Positions 5,578-9,303 of a stretch of DNA of 9,303 nt are shown piece by piece. Source of the DNA: an uncultured Muribaculaceae bacterium. Lineage in GTDB: Bacteria; Bacteroidota; Bacteroidia; Bacteroidales; Muribaculaceae. Numbering within the stretch: position 1 is the stretch's first letter; each line of letters starts with the position of its first letter. A program made the position numbers and the translations under genes. Below the pieces are notes generated by a model, which had not been told where the DNA came from, made no database searches, and saw only the letters and a list, made by a program, of their open reading frames with translations. The DNA lies in assembly GCA_910586175.1 (NCBI GenBank), contig CAJUIJ010000092.1, positions 1-9,303 on the forward strand, read 5' to 3'.

Positions 5578-6861
5578 ATGGATGTTAAGAAACTAAAATT
5601 CGCCACACGTCAGATTCATGCAGGCCTTGACCATAATCCGGCTACCGGTTCGCGCGGTGTAGCTATTTATCCCACAGCTGCTTACCGTTTTAACGACTGC
5701 GAGCATGCTGCCAATCTCTTTAAGCTAAGCGAGTCGGGAAATATCTACACACGTCTTCAGAATCCCACCACCTCAGCCTATGAGGAACGAATATCCGCAC
5801 TCTATGGTGGTGTGGGTGCACTCGGAGTCGCCTCCGGCATGTCGGCTATTCTTATTGCCATCACCTCGTTGGCACAGGCCGGCGACAACATAGTTGCCTC
5901 TCCTTATCTATATGGTGGCACTTACAACCTGTTTCGCATAAGTCTGCGCAAACTCGGCATAGAGGTCCGTATACCGGCAAGCGAAAGCCCGGATGATTTC
6001 GCCTCACAGATTGATGACCGCACACGCGCACTCTTCGTTGAGTCGATGGGTAACCCCACATGTGCCGTGCCGGATCTCGAAGGCATTGCCAAAGTGGCGC
6101 ACGATGCCGGTGTGCCGTTGATTGTCGACAATACCTTCGGGGCAGCAGGCTATCTCTGTAACCCATTCGACTGGGGTGCCGATATAGTGGTCGATTCCGC
6201 CACCAAATGGATTAACGGTCATGGCACCGCGATGGGCGGAGTTATAGTGGACGGTGGCTCGTTTGACTGGGGCAACGGCAAATTCCCGGAGATTGACGGT
6301 CCTTCCGAAGGGTATCATGGCCTGAACCTGTGGGAGGCTTTCGGGCGTGCAGCATTTGTTGCCAAATGTCGTGTTGACGGTCTCCGTGATTTCGGCCCGT
6401 GTCCGTCAGCTTTCGACAGTTACCTCATGATGATAGGCCTCGAGACGCTTTCGCTCCGGGTGCGCCACCAAGTGGAGTCGACCCGCAAGCTTGCCGAATA
6501 TCTGAGGAATCATCCTAAAGTTAAGAAAGTCAGCTATGTGGGCTTCGAAGACCACCCATCATATGCCAACGCGCAGAAATATTATCGATTCGGAGCGTCG
6601 GGGGTGCTCAATGTAGAACTTACGGGAGACTTGGATTCTACAGTGAAATTTGTGGAATCGCTCGAACTCCTTGCCAATATGACGATGATCGGCGATTCCG
6701 TATCAGTGGTGACGCACCCTGCCTCTACCACCCACAAGCAATTGAGCGAGGCAGACCTCGAAGCGGCGGGAGTCACCCCGACGTTGCTCCGCATCTCGCT
6801 CGGCCTTGAGGATGTGGAAGATATAATAGCCGATTTCGAACAGGCATTTGCCAACGTGTAA
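5578..6861 (+). CDS. metY: O-acetylhomoserine aminocarboxypropyltransferase (sulfhydrylase, MetY)
   Basis: MetY is a cytosolic PLP enzyme of the Cys/Met-metabolism family. It combines O-acetylhomoserine with sulfide to give homocysteine and acetate. The 427-residue product fits the usual 420-430. The visible motifs are the family's: GVAIYPTAAYRF (27-38), YTRLQNPT (57-64, phosphate-contact Tyr/Arg), ASGMSAI (85-91), VDNTFGAAGYLCNPFDWGAD (183-202) and SATKWINGHG, with K210 as the PLP Schiff-base lysine. The length, the YTRLQNPT segment and linkage to metX argue for MetY over the shorter cystathionine synthases and lyases. The start at 5578 gives the normal N-terminus (KFATRQIHAG) and directly follows the heptamer array. 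It is the first structural gene after the attenuator and lies 22 bases before metX. Confidence 0.95.
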   Translation: MDVKKLKFATRQIHAGLDHNPATGSRGVAIYPTAAYRFNDCEHAANLFKLSESGNIYTRLQNPTTSAYEERISALYGGVGALGVASGMSAILIAITSLAQAGDNIVASPYLYGGTYNLFRISLRKLGIEVRIPASESPDDFASQIDDRTRALFVESMGNPTCAVPDLEGIAKVAHDAGVPLIVDNTFGAAGYLCNPFDWGADIVVDSATKWINGHGTAMGGVIVDGGSFDWGNGKFPEIDGPSEGYHGLNLWEAFGRAAFVAKCRVDGLRDFGPCPSAFDSYLMMIGLETLSLRVRHQVESTRKLAEYLRNHPKVKKVSYVGFEDHPSYANAQKYYRFGASGVLNVELTGDLDSTVKFVESLELLANMTMIGDSVSVVTHPASTTHKQLSEADLEAAGVTPTLLRISLGLEDVEDIIADFEQAFANV

Positions 6862-6883
6862 TCTCTCCAAATTTCTCAAAGAA

Positions 6884-7897
6884 ATGTCCGAGATAAAGTA
6901 TTATCATCACAAGGAGAGTTTCGCGCTCGAATCGGGCGCAAGGCTTGAGGGCTTAACCATAGCTTACCACACCTACGGCACGCTCAATGCAGAGCGCGAC
7001 AACGTGGTGTGGGTATGCCACGCCTTGACAGCCAACAGCGACGTGACTGACTGGTGGCCGCACACTGTGGAGCAGGGGTGCTTCCTCGACCCGGGTAAAT
7101 GGTTCGTGGTCTGCGCCAACATACTTGGCTCGCACTATGGCACCACAGGGCCTCTTAGTGAGAATCCTGCCACAGGCGAACCATATTATGGAGACTTCCC
7201 GAAAATTACGATCCGCGATATGGTCAATGCCCATCGCCTGCTTGCCGGCGAGCTTAGCATAGACCGAATACATGCACTTGTAGGGAGTTCGGTGGGTGGT
7301 TTCCAGGCCACCGAATGGATAGCCGGAGAGCCGCAACGGTTCGGCAAGCTGATACTGATAGCCACCGATGCCAAAGCCTCGCCTTGGGCGATAGCTGTAG
7401 ATGAGACGCAACGCATGGCAATCTTCGCTGACCCAACCTATGGCGAGCGGCGACCTGACGCCGGTATGGCCGGCATGGCAGCGGCACGCGCCATAGGATT
7501 GCTGACATATCGCGGTCCTGAAGGCTATAACCTCTCGCAGCAGAACCCTGAAGGTCATGAGGGTGAACACCGGGCATGCACATATCAGAGGTATCAAGGA
7601 GAAAAACTATGCCGGCGATATAATGCCTACTCCTACGTGACGATACTCGATGCCTTCGACACGCACGATATAGGGCGTGGACGAGGAGGTGTGTCAGCAG
7701 CGTTGGGACGCATTGCATGCCCTACTATGGTGATAGGTTTAAGCACCGACATCATCTTTACGCCGGCAGAAATGAAAGTATTGGCGGCGGCAATACCGGG
7801 AGCCGTTTACCATGAGATAACATCGCCATTCGGTCACGACGGCTTCTTGGTGGAACATGGCCAGCTGAACGACATCCTGACCCCCTTCATCAATTAA
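6884..7897 (+). CDS. metX: Homoserine O-acetyltransferase (MetX)
   Basis: MetX is an alpha/beta-hydrolase-fold enzyme that transfers acetyl from acetyl-CoA to L-homoserine, making MetY's substrate. The 337-residue form beginning MSEIKYYHHKESF has the expected triad: nucleophile S136 in the elbow GSSVGG, D289 in IGLSTDIIF and H318 in SPFGHDGFLVE. CHALTANSDVTDWW and GSHYGTTGPLSENPATG are further MetX signatures. The frame is open 12 codons upstream to an ATG at 6848, but that extension overlaps metY and is not MetX-like, so 6884 is preferred. It lies 22 bases after metY and 4 bases before hom, clearly one operon. Acetyl rather than succinyl donor is inferred from the metY partner; some MetX-family enzymes use succinyl-CoA. 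Confidence 0.94.
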   Translation: MSEIKYYHHKESFALESGARLEGLTIAYHTYGTLNAERDNVVWVCHALTANSDVTDWWPHTVEQGCFLDPGKWFVVCANILGSHYGTTGPLSENPATGEPYYGDFPKITIRDMVNAHRLLAGELSIDRIHALVGSSVGGFQATEWIAGEPQRFGKLILIATDAKASPWAIAVDETQRMAIFADPTYGERRPDAGMAGMAAARAIGLLTYRGPEGYNLSQQNPEGHEGEHRACTYQRYQGEKLCRRYNAYSYVTILDAFDTHDIGRGRGGVSAALGRIACPTMVIGLSTDIIFTPAEMKVLAAAIPGAVYHEITSPFGHDGFLVEHGQLNDILTPFIN

Positions 7898-7901
7898 AAA
7901 C

Positions 7902-9125
7902 ATGAAAGCAATGGAACAGATAAACATAGGGCTCTTCGGCTTCGGCACAGTGGGGCAAGGAGTGTATAAGGTGATTGACAATGCAAAGAACGCACATGCT
8001 GTGATAAGCAGGATAGCGGTGCGTAATCTTGCGAAGACGCGCGATACGGCGGCACCGCAAGAACTATTCACCGACAAGGCAACCGACATACTCGACAATC
8101 CTGAAATCAACCTCATAGTAGAGGTGATAGATGACCCCGAAGCGAGCTATGAGATAGTCAAGCAGGCGTTGCGTAAAGGCATACCGGTGGTGTCGGGCAA
8201 CAAGGCCATGATAGCCCGGCATTTGCCTGAACTCATAGAACTTCAGCGGCAGTATGACACGGCCCTGCTTTACGATGCGTCGTCGTGCGGCTCGATACCT
8301 GTGATACGCAACCTTGAGGAATACTACGACAATGACCTTCTTCTCGAAGTGAAAGGTATATTGAACGGATCAAGCAACTACATACTGTCGCGGGTGTTCG
8401 ACCATAACCAGCCTTATGCCGAGGCTCTTCGCAAGGCTCAGGAACTTGGCTTTGCAGAGAGCGACCCATCGTTTGATATAGAAGGCTACGACTCACTGTT
8501 CAAGCTCATCATAATCACGGTGCACGCGCTTGGTGTCTATGTGGCGCCGTCAGATGTATTCACATACGGCATATCCACAATCCACGAATCAGATATCAGA
8601 TATGCAAGAGAGAAAGGTGTGAAAATAAAGCTCGTGGCTCAGGTGGTGAAAGTCAGCGACGAGAAATTCACCATGTTTCTCATGCCCGAGTTTGTGCCGC
8701 CGTCGCGTTATATTTACAGTGTCGACGACGAGTATAACGGTGTGGTGATACGCGGCGAATGTTATGACCGGCAGTTTATGTTTGGCAAAGGGGCGGGAAG
8801 CCTTCCCACCGCCTCCTCGATACTCTCCGACATCATGGCCCGCCGTCACGACTATCGCTATGAATACAAGAAGATGAGGTATGTGGACCGTCCGGAATAC
8901 AGCACCGATGTGCCGGTGCGCGTCTATGTGCGCTATTGCGAGACAGACATACCCGGCATACTCCCCTTTGCCGAAATAAGGGAGCAATATTTGTCGGCAG
9001 AGAGCAACTACGTGATAGGTGATATAAAGCTGTGCGACCTGAAGAGGCATCGGGATTTGCTTTCGGCTCCCGACGTGTTCATAGCGAGTTTGCCCACATT
9101 TTTTGTGGAGCGCGACAATCAGTGA
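7902..9125 (+). CDS. hom: Homoserine dehydrogenase with a divergent C-terminal ACT-like region
   Basis: Hom reduces aspartate semialdehyde to homoserine with NAD(P)H, feeding MetX. Order of features: Rossmann motif GLFGFGTVGQG (10-20), VVSGNKAMIA with K101, SSCGSIPVIRNL (127-138), GILNGSSNYIL (152-162), and SDPSFDIEGYDSLFKL (187-202), where D197 and K201 keep the spacing of the catalytic Asp/Lys of homoserine dehydrogenases. Residues of about 330-400 contain VRVYVRYCETDIPGIL, which resembles the first strand and PG-turn of an ACT domain, but the rest is divergent. At 407 residues it is slightly shorter than typical ACT-bearing Hom proteins and longer than the catalytic core alone. The start at 7902 lies four bases after metX; an in-frame ATG at 7911 is an equal alternative. 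Placement in a met operon suggests a methionine-dedicated enzyme. Confidence 0.94.
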   Translation: MKAMEQINIGLFGFGTVGQGVYKVIDNAKNAHAVISRIAVRNLAKTRDTAAPQELFTDKATDILDNPEINLIVEVIDDPEASYEIVKQALRKGIPVVSGNKAMIARHLPELIELQRQYDTALLYDASSCGSIPVIRNLEEYYDNDLLLEVKGILNGSSNYILSRVFDHNQPYAEALRKAQELGFAESDPSFDIEGYDSLFKLIIITVHALGVYVAPSDVFTYGISTIHESDIRYAREKGVKIKLVAQVVKVSDEKFTMFLMPEFVPPSRYIYSVDDEYNGVVIRGECYDRQFMFGKGAGSLPTASSILSDIMARRHDYRYEYKKMRYVDRPEYSTDVPVRVYVRYCETDIPGILPFAEIREQYLSAESNYVIGDIKLCDLKRHRDLLSAPDVFIASLPTFFVERDNQ

Positions 9126-9133
9126 CAATGGAG

Positions 9134-9157
9134 TGCGCATCGCCGGCCGGCGGCGCA
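9134..9157 (+). terminator. GC-rich hairpin after hom, possible weak terminator
   Basis: TGCGC (9134-9138) pairs with GCGCA (9153-9157), and inside it CGCC (9141-9144) pairs with GGCG (9149-9152) around a GGCC loop. The core CGCCGGCCGGCG is a 12-base palindrome. It follows the hom stop by 8 bases but is trailed by AAAACATCG rather than a U-tract, so termination here would be inefficient or factor-aided. Confidence 0.3.
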
Positions 9158-9206
9158 AAACATCGTAAAAATAGCGTATATATGGGAGGTTCTATAAATT
9201 GGTAAA

Positions 9207-9303
9207 ATGAATTCGCATCGTTTTATTGCCATTTTGCCGAGATATAGCCTCAACCTCTTGAACCATAGGAGTTACTATGCTCCTGCGAGTTCGAGTCAAT
9301 CTC
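9207..9303 (+). CDS. Possible start of an unidentified ORF, cut by the window end
   Basis: An ATG at 9207 opens a frame of 32 codons (beginning MNSHRFIAILPRYSLN) that is still open at the window edge. A/T-rich sequence precedes it, and GGGAGG lies about 17 bases upstream, rather far for a ribosome site. I recognise no family. The start codon sits inside a possible 11-bp stem (9199-9209 with 9230-9240, two wobbles). A 36-codon minus-strand frame is open over the same bases, so this may simply be chance. Confidence 0.22.
   Translation, partial: MNSHRFIAILPRYSLNLLNHRSYYAPASSSQS

Noticed and set aside
6848..6883. 12-codon N-terminal extension of metX
   Set aside because: It overlaps the end of metY and adds residues unlike MetX; the ATG at 6884 gives the standard N-terminus.
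6953..7597. Long minus-strand ORF (214 codons) opposite metX
   Set aside because: It is antisense to a firmly identified gene, has no recognisable domain and is rich in Cys, Arg and His, as expected from the complement of a coding frame.
9192..9302. Minus-strand partial ORF of 36 codons at the window end
   Set aside because: An open frame of this length occurs often by chance, no family is recognisable, and the plus-strand frame over the same bases is equally open.
9238..9303. tRNA-like sequence with a GTTCGAGTC T-loop motif at the window end
   Set aside because: The stem flanking TTCGAGT does not pair (GCGAG against CAATC), the D-arm lacks its conserved GG, and the candidate anticodon loop has eight bases. 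It may be chance within an ORF.

Overview
The window looks like chromosomal DNA of a Bacteroidales bacterium, probably near the Muribaculaceae or Bacteroides; the family is a guess. The order is supported by promoter boxes of the TAnnTTTG type, A-rich leaders in place of Shine-Dalgarno sites, a secreted multi-module amylase of the kind found in gut Bacteroidota, and protein sequences typical of that phylum. No insertion sequence, CRISPR array, rRNA gene or convincing tRNA gene is visible.

Layout. Bases 1-2911 (+) hold the 3' part of a GH13 alpha-amylase with two C-terminal starch-binding modules of the CBM26 type; its start lies outside the window. A strong bidirectional terminator at about 2927-2970 separates it from two minus-strand genes, transcribed panB (5110-4289) then purT (4198-3014). 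The 90-base gap between them holds a tandem 9-mer array framed by a perfect 11-bp inverted repeat. From 5206 onward the plus strand carries a methionine-biosynthesis transcription unit: a Bacteroidota promoter (5206-5235), a 37-codon leader ORF with a dense run of Met and Cys codons (5266-5379), a perfect 16-bp intrinsic terminator (5402-5442), two short tandem-repeat arrays, then metY (5578-6861), metX (6884-7897) and hom (7902-9125). The last 178 bases hold a GC-rich hairpin and a possible start of another ORF.

How it fits together. Hom makes homoserine, MetX acetylates it, and MetY replaces the acetate with sulfide to give homocysteine, so the cluster is the direct-sulfhydrylation route toward methionine. 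The upstream leader has the parts of a ribosome-mediated attenuator: Met codons, a strand able to pair with the terminator's 5' arm, and a strong terminator before the first structural gene. No SAM riboswitch is visible. This candidate methionine/cysteine attenuator is the most interesting element here. PanB (pantothenate/CoA) and PurT (purines) both handle one-carbon units but need not be co-regulated with the met genes.

The stretch 5111-5577 (467 bases between panB and metY) has no large gene. It holds the divergent promoters, the leader ORF, the terminator and the two repeat arrays, each listed below.
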